DNA from: Sciurus carolinensis
Taxonomy: Eukaryota; Chordata; Mammalia; Rodentia; Sciuridae
Reading direction: 5' to 3'
Assembly (NCBI RefSeq): GCF_902686445.1
Contig: NW_025920105.1
Location: 2,332,979-2,396,978, forward strand
Length of the DNA: 64,000 bases
In this document: piece after piece, positions 1 to 10,775 of the stretch
Layout of the letters: the number at the start of each line of letters is the position of its first letter
How positions within the stretch are numbered: position 1 is the first letter of the stretch
Made by a program: the position numbers and the translations under genes
Notes under the pieces: generated by a model
Told to the model about the DNA's origin: nothing
The model's input: the letters and a program-made list of their open reading frames with translations, nothing else
Database searches by the model: none

Positions 1-2140
1 ACTGGCACATATACAGAAGAAAGATAAAAAATAAAACAAACAGTAAATAGAGACATAACAAGGGAATTTGGCTATTAGAGGGAGAAGAAAGGAAAAAGAG
101 AATAGCAAAAGAAAAACAAAATTCCAATCCAAAATGAACTATCTAAACCTTAAAATAGTGAATAAAGAACAACAGCAAACATTTAAAATGAGTAAAAAGA
201 AATAGGAATTCCCAAAAAGGGGATTGTAGAGAGTGGTGACAGAGGAAGGGAGAGCAGTTACTGAGATCAGGGGTCTCTGATGACTTCATGGCTGTGGCAT
301 GCCTGGTGCCTGGGAACGTTTCTGTGTAAGGGCACAGGATGCTCAGCTGATCTGGCAATGCCCTGTTTGAGGAAGCTCTGCAAGAGTCCTATCAGCTCTG
401 ACCTTGATCTCAGGCACACAGCTCCTGGGAAGGAAGAAATTCTTATGCTAGAAAACCACAGTGTTTCAAGAGCTTCGTTTCCCAAGTTCCTGCCAACTTC
501 AGAGTAGCTTTAAAAAATGAACTTTGTTGAGAGCTACACAAAGCTCCTAACGTTGCACTTTGCAACTGTGTATTGCAACTGCAGAAAAACAACATAGATG
601 TCCTAGTTTCTGTAACTTTGCCAAATACAAAGAATAATTTTGCAAAGTATTTAACCTGATAATGAGACATATAAATAAAATTGCCAGCATAACTCTTTAA
701 ATCTACATCTCCATCAGAGGGCAAAGCTTCACCTGATTCCAGCTTAATCTTCAAAATCTTTGTCTGTGAATCTTTATTTTTCAATCCCCCTTTGTCCTTT
801 GCCAGTCCGGAGAGTTTGGTCATGCTGGTTGTGACAGGGAATGGAAAATTATTAACAAAATATGTGATCCACACTGTTGACAGGGATAGATGAACAGTGC
901 CACTCCAGATTGCTCTCCTTTACCTTTCTTCCTGGTCTCTGTACTCCTTAGAGCAAGCACCAGGGATCTTAAACCTTTCTTCTTTCCAAGTTACTCACCA
1001 ATTTGCCAGCTAAAATGACCTGACATTGTTTGGAAGAGCTCATCTTTCCTTCTGACCAGTATAAGGTAGGATGAACTGGGAAGTGCCCTCAATGACAATT
1101 TTGTCTTGACACACAAAATTGATGCACTCACATGGCAGAGGTGTTACAAAGTTCTAAAGGGGATGTTCCAGTTGCTGGAGTTAGGCTCAGGTCATAACTT
1201 TGAGGTTTTGGGGTTGTGTCTTCTCTGAATTGATTAGACCAACATGCCCAGATAGCCAGGCAAATATTGGTCTCTTCTGGGCATCTGAGTCTCAGGGGCC
1301 TCCCAGGAATTCTACTCATATGACAGAGAAGTCAACTATTTGTGGGTCTAGCACACTCTACTGTACATAAGTATGACCTGCATGAATCAGTCTCCAAGTG
1401 TGATCATGTCTGTCCATTGAGCTTCCCCTTCCTCTTTAGCTGAGCATGTGAGCCACCAGAGTAAGGGAAAATGAGTTTCCCTCTCCTCTATATCTCTGAC
1501 TTGAATACCCCTGGGTACAGTCATCTCTGCATCTTTTTCTGTCAAATTATTCCATGAATTTGTGGGAGGTATATAAACTTTTTAGTTTATTTGGTTTAAA
1601 CATGTTCTCTTGTATGTCATTCCACATTGCTTTTATTAGCTTCATATTTGAGAAAATTTTAATTTCTAATGGCACAACTTGTTTTTCTTCACTGTTCTGC
1701 CTCATACAAATATACATTGATACAATTAAATAAAAATACATTGAAGCTTAATATTCATTTATGGATATTATCTCTTTAAAATTCAAAGGCAGTTTCTCAT
1801 ATTAATACTAAGACAATAAAGAAAAGTCAATTTTAAGGACATGCTCCAGGGATAAACCCAACATTTTTACCTATAGCCTTCTAATGCTGTCTAGAAATGT
1901 TAATAATATTTGTTTTCTTCTCCTCCATGTGGACTTTTGAGATGGATGAAGCTTGGTACATGCATCCTTTGATGGCTTATGGATTTATCTATACCCTCAT
2001 CCATGGTCCTTGTGCGTTATTTTATCCTGGGTCTTCTTACTGCTAACATGGACACCTGACACTTGAGTCTTCCAATGAGACTAGAAAGAATAACTCTGTA
2101 TTTTTGTCTTCTATCTAGTCACCATATTAAGAATTTCTGT
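1..2140. other. No gene recognised; unique AT-rich DNA
   Basis: I see no conserved domain, RNA gene or clear repeat here. The longest open frame is on the minus strand at 443-874 (143 codons). Its peptide has no recognisable domain and its composition looks random, so I do not call it a gene. 1750-1900 is very AT-rich. Confidence 0.6.
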
Positions 2141-2142
2141 GA

Positions 2143-2275
2143 GGGTTGGGATTCTGGCTCAGTGGCAGTACGCTTGCCTAGCATGTGTGAGGCACTGGGT
2201 TCGAGTCTCAGCACCACATATAAATAAATAAATGAATAAAATAAAGGTCAATCAACATCTAAGAACAAAAGAAAA
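2143..2275 (+). repeat. ID-type SINE (sciurid)
   Basis: tRNA-like head with box A/B-like text (GGCTCAGTGGCAGTACGCTTGCC; GGTTCGAGTCTC), then CAGCACCACAT and a TAAATAAATAAA-rich tail running into AAAGGTCAATCAACATCT. This is the usual squirrel ID SINE architecture (tRNA-Ala/BC1-derived, Pol III promoter). It is diverged and non-coding. Confidence 0.85.
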
Positions 2276-2287
2276 ATTATGTTAGGT

Positions 2288-2412
2288 CTGCAGTTTTAGC
2301 TCAGTTGTCAGAGTGCTTGCCTACCATGTGTGTGAGGCACTGGGTTTGATCCTCAATGCCACAAAAATAAATAAATAAAATAAAGTTATTGTGTCTATTT
2401 GCAACTAAAAAA
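2288..2412 (+). repeat. ID-type SINE (sciurid), second copy
   Basis: A second ID copy in the same orientation, 12 bp after the first. Head TTTTAGCTCAGTTGTCAGAG, B box GGTTTGATCCTC, tail CACAAAAATAAATAAATAAA followed by AAAGTTATTGTGTC and an A-run. The two copies are diverged from each other, so this is probably insertion into or beside an existing tail rather than a recent duplication. Confidence 0.85.
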
Positions 2413-2847
2413 AAGGAATTTCTGTTAGACTTTATTGGAATTCCTTTAATCAAGCATGATGAAATTGATCATCTTTTGTTTTATAGACTTCAATTACTGA
2501 ATCCTTCTGTTCGGTTTTTACACATTATTGTAGCAATCCAGCAGTCCAAACCAATATTACATAAACTAAACCTTATTTAAGGTATTTTATTTTGAATCAA
2601 ATTGAGGTTTCTTTACTTTTTATTTCAGTTTTTAAAATTAGGTATGGTTTTATCTACTTGTAAACTATTTTTTCCAAATTTTACCAAAAGCTCAGCCATT
2701 GTTTACAATGCCCATCCAATAACAATGATATGGTTTTAAGAAACAGAAAAAATAAATTTTATTGCTTTATTAGTAAAGGAGAAGGACAGTAACTCCTGTC
2801 CAAACGCTGTGATTCTGCCCGTCAAAGGGGAATTTCTCAGAGTTTTT

Positions 2848-3036
2848 TTGCAGGTATTTAACCCAGGGCCACTCAACAACTGAGCCACATCCCCAGCCTT
2901 TTCTCTATTTTATTTTGAGACAGGGTCGCACTAAGTTGCTTACTTAGAGCCTTGCTAAATTGCTGAGGCTGGGTGTAAATTCACAATCCTCCTGTTTCAG
3001 TTTTTCAAACTGCTAGGTTTACAGGTGTGCTCTCTA
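2848..3036 (-). repeat. B1-dID dimeric SINE, antisense
   Basis: Read on the minus strand this is a 7SL-derived B1 unit followed by an ID-like half. On the plus strand the antisense ID half (AACCCAGGGCCACTCAACAACTGAG, CACATCCCCAGCC) precedes TTTTGAGACAGGGTC, CACTAAGTTGCTTA and GCTGAGGCTGG. This dimer is known in Sciuridae and Gliridae. Confidence 0.8.
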
Positions 3037-3152
3037 AGAGATTTTAAAGAGGTGATTCCACTGCTACATTCCATGTGTGCCCTGACTGTGGGGAGATTTG
3101 GATTCACTTGTTAGTCTTGGAGAGGGATAAGAGGAAAAAAGTGTCCACTTTA

Positions 3153-4062
3153 AAGTATTCCATGAAATAGAAGAGGAGGGAACCCTCCCAAACTCGTTCT
3201 ATGAAGCCAATATCACCCTGATACCTAAACCAGACAGAGACACATCGAGGAAAGAAAATTTCAGACCAATATCCTTAATGAACATCGACGCAAAAATTCT
3301 CAACAAAATTTTAGCAAATCACATACAAATATATATTAAAAAGATAGTGCACCACGATCAAGTGGGTTTTATCCCAGGGATGCAAGGTTGGTTCAACATT
3401 CGGAAATCAATAAATGTCAGTCACCATAACAACAGACTTAAAGTTAAGAATCACATGATTATTTCAATAGATGCAGAAAAAGCATTCAATAAAATACAGC
3501 ATCCCTTCATGCTCAAAACACTAGAAAAAATTGGGGTAGTGGGAACATTCCTTAACATTATAAAGGCCATCTACACTAAGCCCATGGCCAATATCATTCT
3601 AAATGGTGAAAAATTGAAAGCGTTCCCCATAAAAACTGGAACAAGGCAGGGATGCCCTCTTTCACCTCTTCTATTCAACATCGTCCTTGAGACTCTAGCC
3701 AGAGCAATTAGACAAAGCAAAGAAATTAAAGGGATACGAATAGGAAAAGAAGAACTCAAACTATCCCTGTTCGCTGATGACATGATTATATATTTAGAGG
3801 AACCTGGAAATTCCACCAGAAAACTTTTAGAACTCATAAGTGAAATCAGTAAAGTAGCAGGTCACAAGATCAATGCTCATAAATCCAATGCATTTTTATA
3901 CATAAGTGATGAATCTTCAGAAAGAGAAATTAGAAAAACTTCCCCATTCACAATAGCATCGAAAAAAATAAAATACTTGGGAATCAATCTCACAAAAGAG
4001 GTGAAAGACCTCTACAATGAGAACTACAGAACACTAAAGAAAGAAATTAAAGAAAACCTTAG
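3153..4062 (+). mobile_element. Host L1 (young subfamily), left part, 5'-truncated in ORF2
   Basis: The sequence enters L1 ORF2 in the reverse-transcriptase domain and stays open to 4062. Visible motifs are the RT fingers/palm segment ending IPKPDRDTS, then a [10 protein letters not shown] block, and the catalytic FADD box near 3770-3785. It is very similar to the matching part of the L1 at 15.1-20.9 kb. The copy is interrupted at 4062/4063 by another L1 and resumes at 10776. The 5' truncation at about 3153 is typical of incomplete reverse transcription. No TSD for this host copy could be defined. Confidence 0.9.
4049..4062 (+). repeat. Target-site duplication, left copy (nested L1)
   Basis: AAAGAAAACCTTAG, identical to 10776-10789. 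It lies in host L1 ORF2, exactly where the inserted L1 5' UTR starts (GGGCGGGCC...). The junction ATT/AAAG on the plus strand fits bottom-strand cleavage at CTTT/AAT, a variant of the L1 endonuclease TTTT/AA site. Confidence 0.92.
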
Positions 4063-5625
4063 GGGCGGGCCAAGATGGCGGACTAGAGGGCAGCTGCATT
4101 TCACGTTGCTCCAGGATGTAAGATTCAAAAGAGGAGATAGTGAGAGACTTGGGACCAACTCAAAGCTCACCGGGTGAGTCTCTCCCATTGGGGAGGCATC
4201 CCGGATGGGGCAGTAGCCCTGGAACACAGGGAACTTTGTGAAGTAGAGTTGCTCGGTGAGACGCCCCTCCCCCCCTGGAGTGGTAAACACAGACAACTGG
4301 GATCATCGTAGAGGAGGCGGCTCAGCACAGCGCTTGGACTCAGAGCAACCACTGGGGCTTCGGGCGGCTGCCTGAGGAGGAGCTGTGTGGCGAGCTGTTT
4401 AGACCCAGAATGACCACTTCTGAACACCAGGGGCGGTTGCCCGGAGGAAGAGGAGAAGCCCGGTGGGTCGCTTGGTCTAGGAGGGACTGCATCAGAGCCA
4501 CAGGCGGTTGCCAGAGGAGGAGCTGCGTGGTGAGCTGTTTGAACTCAGAACGACTGCTCCAGAACACCGGTGGCCTGCCTGGAGGAGGAGAGCGGTGGGA
4601 CGTTTGGTCTAGGAGTGACTGCATCAGAGCCACAGGTGGTTGCCAGAGGAGGAGGCGAGTGGTGAGTTGATTGGACTAAAGCGACCACTCCTGAACACCG
4701 GTGGCCTGCCTGGAGGAGGAGGGTGGTGGGTCACTTGGTCTCGGAGTCACAGCTCCTGAACACCCGGGGGGTTACCCCAAGGAGGAGGAGGAGGAACAGG
4801 GCGGGTCACTTGGACTTGGAGTGACTGCCTAGGGCTACGGGTGGTTGGCAGGAGGAGGAGACCCGAAGTGAGTTGCTTGGACTCCTAGTGACTGCGCTGG
4901 AAACCGGGTGGCTGTCCGGAGGAGGAGGTGTGTGGCAGGTCTCTGGGTCTCGGAGTTATTGTACGGGGCTCCAGGTGGTGCTTCAGAGGAGGGGCTGCAT
5001 AGCCAGGCGATTGGGGCAGAGCAGGGTCCCAGGAGCTAGGTGGCTTCTTGCTGGAAGAGCCGCACAGAGACACGTCTAGGGGCGGAGTGAAGTTTCCAGG
5101 GCTGCAGGCAGATTCTCTGGGAAAGGCAGCCTAAGGAGACTCGCCTGTGAAGGGTGAGGCTCCCAGGCCCAGGACATAGGTCCAGGTCCCTGGGATGGTT
5201 CCAGAGGAAGTCAGCCCAGACCAGGTGGTAGTTGTAGATTGAGGGGAACCTCTAGGAGGGGAACTGACCAGCGAGACGTCCCCGCCGAGTGACTCTTCCC
5301 GGCCGGGGGAGGTTTTCCCACAGGAATGGTAAAACCAGAGACACAGGCACAAACAGGCCTTGCCTCAGCCCTCAGTCTAGTTCCCCATTGGATGACCATT
5401 GGTCAACAAGTGGAGGCACCTCTGCCCACTAGCAGGGAATATACGCCACCTGAGGCTCACCACCCCTAGAGAGGCAGCTTCTTCGTGGAGCTCTGCATTA
5501 TCAACTTCCTCCAAGACTTCAGGCTACTGAAGGATAAGAGGGGATATACTAGCAATCTTCAGGGACATTATAAGTCGATAGAGGAAATCTGCAATATCTT
5601 AATGACCCACTGATTCCTGAACAAT
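4063..5625 (+). promoter_or_regulatory. L1 5' UTR / internal promoter
   Basis: About 1.56 kb of GC-rich DNA upstream of ORF1, starting GGGCGGGCCAAGATGGCGG. The AAGATGGCGG core matches the YY1-type site at the start of other mammalian L1 promoters (family knowledge). The middle third is a tandem array of purine-rich units. The last ~150 bp before the ORF1 ATG are shared with the other full-length L1 in this window (TCAGGCTACTGAAGG; GCAATATCT...CCCACTGA). Confidence 0.85.
4312..5060 (+). repeat. Monomer-like tandem repeats in L1 5' UTR
   Basis: Diverged ~65-bp half-units grouped in a ~130-bp period. The phrases GGAGGAGGAG, CACCGGTGGCCTGCCTGG, ACTGCATCAGAGCCACAGG and TTGGTCTAGGAG recur. The ACTGCATCAGAGCCACAGG phrase recurs 132 bp apart (about 4486 and 4618). 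Each unit carries a GGAGGAGG core. The array recalls mouse L1 promoter monomers in organisation, but it is a different sequence. Confidence 0.8.
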
Positions 5626-6639
5626 ATGAGAAAACAAGGGAAGAAAATGCCCCAAACAAATCTAGATGTTACATCAATAAAATCCAATGACAGCATGGCA
5701 GAAGAAATGACAGAAAGGGAGTTCAGAATGTACATAATTAAAATGATTAGGGAAGCAAACGATGAGATGAAAGAGCAAATGCAGGCATTGAATGATCGCA
5801 CCAATCGACAGTTAACAGAGCAAATTCAGGAAGCAAAAGATCATTTCAATAAAGAGTTAGAGATATTGAAAAAAAACCAAACAGAAATCCTTGAAATGAA
5901 GGAAACAATAAACCAAATTAAGAACTCCATAGAAAGCATAACCAATAGGATAGAACAGCTGGAAGACAGAACTTCAGATATTGAAGACAAAATATTTAAC
6001 CTCGAAAACAAAGTTGAACAAACAGAGAAGATGGTAAGAAATCATGAACAGATTCTCCAAGAACTATGGGATATCATGAAAAGGCCAAATTTGAGAATTA
6101 TTCGGATTGAGGAAGGCTTAGAGAAACAAACCAAAGGAATGAACAATCTATTCAATGAAATAATATCAGAAAATTTCCCAAATCTGAAGAATGAAATGGA
6201 AAATCAAGTCCAAGAGGCTTATAGGACTCCAAATACACAAAATTACAACAGACCCACACCAAGGCACATTATAATGAAAATACCTAACATACAAAATAAA
6301 GACAGAATTTTAAAGGCTGTGAGAGGAAAGAACCAAATTACATTCAGGGGGAAGCCAATACGGATATCAGCAGATTTTTCAATCCAGATCCTAAAAGCTA
6401 GAAGGGCCTGGAACAACATTTTTCAAGCTCTGAAAGAAAATGGATGCCAACCAAGAATCTTATACCCAGCAAAACTTACCTTCAAATTTGACGATGAAAT
6501 AAAATCATTCCATGATAAACAAAAGCTAAAAGAATTTACAAAAAGAAAGCCAGCATTACAGAACATTCTCAGCAAAATATTTCATGAGGAAGAAATAAAA
6601 AACAAAGAAGCAAATCAGCAAAGGGAGGAATTATCCTAA
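5626..6639 (+). CDS. L1 ORF1 protein (RNA-binding nucleic-acid chaperone)
   Basis: An uninterrupted 337-residue frame starting MRKQGKKMPQ. Residues ~30-150 are a long heptad-rich coiled coil (E/K/Q/L/I/M pattern) for trimerisation. About 150-250 is the RRM-like domain, opening MKRPNLRIIRIEEG and containing the HIIMKIPNIQNKDRIL segment. About 250-325 is the C-terminal domain with RGKPIRISADFS and LTFKFDDE. Length and domain order match mammalian ORF1p, which coats L1 RNA in cytoplasmic RNPs. The start is the first ATG after the conserved 5' UTR tail. ORF2 follows after a short spacer. The frame is intact although ORF2 is broken. One deviation is RIIRIEE where the other copy has RIIGIEE. Confidence 0.93.
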   Translation: MRKQGKKMPQTNLDVTSIKSNDSMAEEMTEREFRMYIIKMIREANDEMKEQMQALNDRTNRQLTEQIQEAKDHFNKELEILKKNQTEILEMKETINQIKNSIESITNRIEQLEDRTSDIEDKIFNLENKVEQTEKMVRNHEQILQELWDIMKRPNLRIIRIEEGLEKQTKGMNNLFNEIISENFPNLKNEMENQVQEAYRTPNTQNYNRPTPRHIIMKIPNIQNKDRILKAVRGKNQITFRGKPIRISADFSIQILKARRAWNNIFQALKENGCQPRILYPAKLTFKFDDEIKSFHDKQKLKEFTKRKPALQNILSKIFHEEEIKNKEANQQREELS

Positions 6640-6670
6640 AGGAACTGTCAAATAAAGGAGGAACCAAGAT

Positions 6671-9600
6671 GTGTCAAAAATTTTAAATATGAACCAAATG
6701 ACCGGGAATACAAATCATATCTCAATAATAACCCTGAATGTTAATGGACTGAATTCATCAATCAAAAGACATAGACTGGCAGATTGGATTAAAAAGAAAG
6801 ATCCAATAATATGTTGCCTGCAAGAGACTCACCTCATAGAAAGAGATACCCATAGACTAAAAGTGAAAGGATGGGGAGAAACATACCATGCACTTGGACT
6901 CAGCAAAAAAGCTGGAGTATCCATCCTCATTTCAGCTAATGTGGACTTCAAGCCAATGTTAGTCAGAAGGGATAAAGAAGGACATTTCCTACTGCTTAAG
7001 GGAAGCATAAATCAGCAAGATATAACAATCATAAACATCTATGCCCCAAACAGTGGCTCATCCATGTATGCTAAACAAATCCTTCTCAATTTTAGAAACC
7101 AAATAGACCATAACACAATAATACTAGGTGATTTTAACACGCCTCTCTCACCACTGGACAAATCTTCCAAACAAAAATTGAACAAAGAAACCATAGATCT
7201 CAATAACACAATCAATAATTTAGACTTAACAGACATTTATAGAATATACCACTCAACCAAGAGCGAATACACTTTCTTCTCAGCAGCACATGGATCCTTC
7301 TCTAAAATAGACCATATATTATGCCACAAAGGTAATGTCAGCAAATACAAGAAGATAGAGACACTACCTTGTATTCTATCAGATCATAATGGATTGAAGT
7401 TACAAATTAATGAAAAAGTAAAAAACAGAAACTACTCCAACACCTGGAGATTAAACAATATGCTATTATATGATGAATGGATAACAGAAGATACTAGGAA
7501 GGAAATAAAAAATTCTTAGAAATAAACGAGAACAAAGAAACATCATATCAAAATCTCTGGGACACTATGAAAGCAGTATTTAGAGGAAGATTTATTTCAT
7601 GGAGCGCATTTAATAAAAGAAGTAAAACTCAAAAAATAAATGACCTAACACTACAGCTCAAAGACCTAGAAAAAGAAGAACAGACCAACACCAAAAGTAG
7701 TAGAAGACAGGAAATAGTTAAACTGAGAGCTGAAATCAACGAAATTGAAACGAAAGAAACAATACAAAAAATTTGACAAAATAAATAGTTGGTTCTTCAA
7801 AAAAATAAACAAAATTGATAAACCTTTAGCCACACTAACAAAGAGAAGATGAGAGAAAACCCAAATCACTAAAATTCGAAATGAACAAGGAAATATCACA
7901 ACAGACACGACTGAAATACAAAACATAATTAGAAGCTATTTTGAAATTCCTATACTCCAACAAAATAGAAAATTTCGAAGACATCAACAGGTATCTAGAG
8001 ACATATGAATGGCCTAAACTGAACGAGGAGGACATACACAATTTAAATAGACCAATTTCAAGTAATGAAATAGAAGAAGTCATCAAAAGCCTACCAACAA
8101 AGAAAAGTCCAGGACCAGATGGGTTCTCAGCCGAGTTCTACAAAACCTTTAAAGAAGAGCTCATTCCAATACTTCTGAAAGTATTCCAGAAAATAGAAGA
8201 GGAGAGAACTCTCCCAAACTCATTCTATGAAGCCAATATTACCCTGATTCCTAAACCAGACAGAGACACATCAAGGAAAGAAAATTTCACACCAATATCC
8301 TTAATGAACATCAACGCAAAAATTCTCAACAAAATTTTAGCAAATCGCATACAAAAACATATTAAAATGATGGTACACCATGATCAAGTGGGTTTCATCC
8401 CAGGGATGCAAGGTTGGTTCAACATCAGGAAATCAATAAATGTAATTCACCATATCAATAGACTTAAAGTCAAGAAACACATGATTATTTCAATAGATGC
8501 AGAAAAAGCATTTGATAAAATACAGCACCCCTTCATGCTCAAAACACTAGAAAAAATAGGGATAGTGGGAACATTCCTTAACATTGTAAAGGCCATCTAT
8601 GCTAAACCCATGGCTAATATCATTCTAAATGATGAAAAACTGAAAGCATTCCCTCTAAAAACTGGAACAAAGCAGGGATGCCCTCTTTCACCACTTCTAT
8701 TCAATATCGTCCTTGAAACTCTAGCCAGAGCAATTAGACAGAAAAAGAAATTAAAGGGATACGAATAGGAAAAGAAGAACTCAAACTATCCCTATTTGCT
8801 GATGATATGATTGTATACTTAGAGGAACCAGGAAATTCCACCAGAAAACTTTTAGATCTCATAAGTGAATTCAGTAAAGTAGCGGATATAAGATCAATGC
8901 ACATAAATCTAAGGCATTTCTATACATAAGCGATGAATCTTCAGGAAGAGAAATTAGGAAAACTACCCCATTCACAATAGCTTCGAAAAAAATAAAATAT
9001 TTGGGAATCAATCTCACAAAAGAGGTGAAAGACCTCTACAATGAGAACTACAGAACACTAAAGAAAGAAATTAAAGAAAACCTTAGAAGATGGAAAGATC
9101 TCCCATGTTCTTGGATAGGAAGAATTAATATTGTCAAAATGGCCATACTACCAAAAGTGCTATACAGATTCAATGCAATTCCAATTAAAATCCCAATGAT
9201 GTACCTTACAGAAATAGAGCAAGCAATTCTGAAATTCATCTGGAAAAATAAAAAACCCAGAATAGCTACAGCAATCCTTGGCAGAAAGAGTGAAGCAGGG
9301 GGTATCGCAATACCAGATCTTCAACTCTACTACAAAGCAATAATAACAAAAACGGCATGGTATTGGTACCAAAATAGAAAGGTGGATCAATGGTACAGAA
9401 TAGAGGACACGGACACAAACCCAAATAAATACAATTTTCTCATACTAGACAAAGGGGCCAAAAATATGCAATGGAGAAAAGATAGCCTCTTCAACAAATG
9501 GTGCTGGGAGAATTGGAAATCCATATGCAACAGAATGAAACTAAACCCATATCTCTCACCATGCACGAAACTAAACTCAAAATGGATTAAGGATCTCGGA

Positions 9601-10521
9601 ATCAGACCAGAGACCTTGCATCTTATAGAAGAAAAAGTAGGTCCAGAGCTTCAACATGTCGGCTTAGGACCAGACTTCCTCAACAGGACTCCCATAGCAC
9701 AAGGAAATAAAAGCAAGAATTAATAACTGGGATAGATTCAAACTAAAAAGTTTTCTCTCAGCAAAGAAAACTATCAGCAATGTGAAGAAAGAGCCTACAG
9801 AGTGGGAGAAAATCTTTGCCAATCATACTTCAGATAGAGCACTAATCTCCAGAATCTATAAAGAACTCAAAAAACTCTACACCAAGAATGCAAATAATCC
9901 AATCGACAAATGGGCTAAGGAAATGAATAGACACTTCACAGAAGAAGATCTACAAGCAATCAACAAACATATGGAAAAATGTTCAACATCTCTAGTAATA
10001 AGAGAAATGCAAATCAAAACCACCCTAAGATTCCATCTCACCCCAATTAGAATGGCGATTATCAAGAATACAAGCAACAACAGGTGTTGGTGAGGATGTG
10101 GGGAGATAGGTACACTCATACATTGCTGGTGGGGCTGCAAATTAGTGCAGCCACTCTGGAAAGCAGTACGGAGACTCCTTAGAAATCTTGGAATGGAACC
10201 ACCATTTGACCCAGCTATCCCACTCCTTGGCCTATAACCAAAGGACTTAAAATCAGCATACTACAGAGATACAGCCACATCAATGTTCATAGCTGCTCAA
10301 TTCACAATAGCCAGATTGTGGAACCAACCTAGATGTCCTTCAATTGATGAATGGATAAAGAAAATGTGGTATATATATACAATGGAATATTACTCAGCCA
10401 TAAAGAATGATAAAATTATGGCATTTGCAGGCAAATGGATGAAACTGGAGAATATCATGCTAAGTGAGATAAGCCAATCTCAAAAAACCAAAGGAAGAAT
10501 GATATCGCTAATAAGTGGATG
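6671..10521 (+). pseudogene. L1 ORF2 (endonuclease-reverse transcriptase), frame-broken
   Basis: An intact ORF2 product nicks DNA and primes reverse transcription. The endonuclease part (about 6689-7519) is readable: TLNVNGLN, QETH, GDFN, SKIDHIL and SDHN all keep the catalytic residues. It then breaks near 7519, 7776 and 7930. RT segments follow at 7941-8768 ([30 protein letters not shown]), 8770-8890 (FADD) and 9001-9723. The C-terminal Cys/His-type region (TLIHCWWGC) lies at about 10080-10140. Several small indels shift the frame, so no full protein can be made. The reading frame near the start opens with GTG at 6671; a plausible ATG is at 6689. Confidence 0.9.
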
Positions 10522-10775
10522 ATGACACATAATGGGGGGTGGGAGGGGTTAGTGTTGGGGTTGGAGTTGGGTTTAGGGAGGGAGGCAGGAATGGAGGAAG
10601 GAAGGACTTTATAGAGGGAGGGGAGGGGTGGGAGGGGTGGGGGGGAGGGAAAAAATGGCAGAATGAATCAAACAACATTACCCTATGTAAATTTATGATT
10701 ACACAAATGGTATGCCTTTACGCCATGTACAGACAGAGAAACAACATGTATTCCATTTGTTTACAATAAAAAAAA
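10522..10775 (+). other. L1 3' UTR with G-rich tract and poly(A)
   Basis: Runs of G (GGGGGGTGGGAGGGG, GGGGAGGGGTGGGAGGGG) are followed by an A-tail at 10767. G-rich polypurine tracts in the 3' UTR are a conserved mammalian L1 feature and can form G-quadruplexes. Confidence 0.88.

Larger units (their letters stand above)
4063..10775 (+). mobile_element. Full-length L1 inserted within another L1
   Basis: A complete L1: 5' UTR (4063-5625), ORF1 (5626-6639), ORF2 (about 6671-10521, broken), G-rich 3' UTR and poly(A) (10767 on). It is flanked by AAAGAAAACCTTAG on both sides. The 5' end has the CCAAGATGGCGG-type start seen at many L1 promoters (YY1-like core). Its coding sequence belongs to a lineage visibly different from both the host copy and the L1 at 15.1-20.9 kb. 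Differences include RT codons around 8180-8380 and a 3' UTR lacking the GGTTTAGGGTTAGG run. Confidence 0.93.

Noticed and set aside
443..874. 143-codon minus-strand open frame
   Set aside because: No domain, no recognisable homology, low-complexity composition and no promoter or splice context. Likely chance in AT-rich DNA.
4312..5060. CRISPR-like or satellite array
   Set aside because: The units are diverged, lie inside an L1 5' UTR and have no spacer structure; the organism is a mammal.
9048..9390. Minus-strand frames over L1 ORF2 (also at 10863, 19246, 19334)
   Set aside because: They recur at the same L1 position in every copy, so they are antisense shadows of ORF2.
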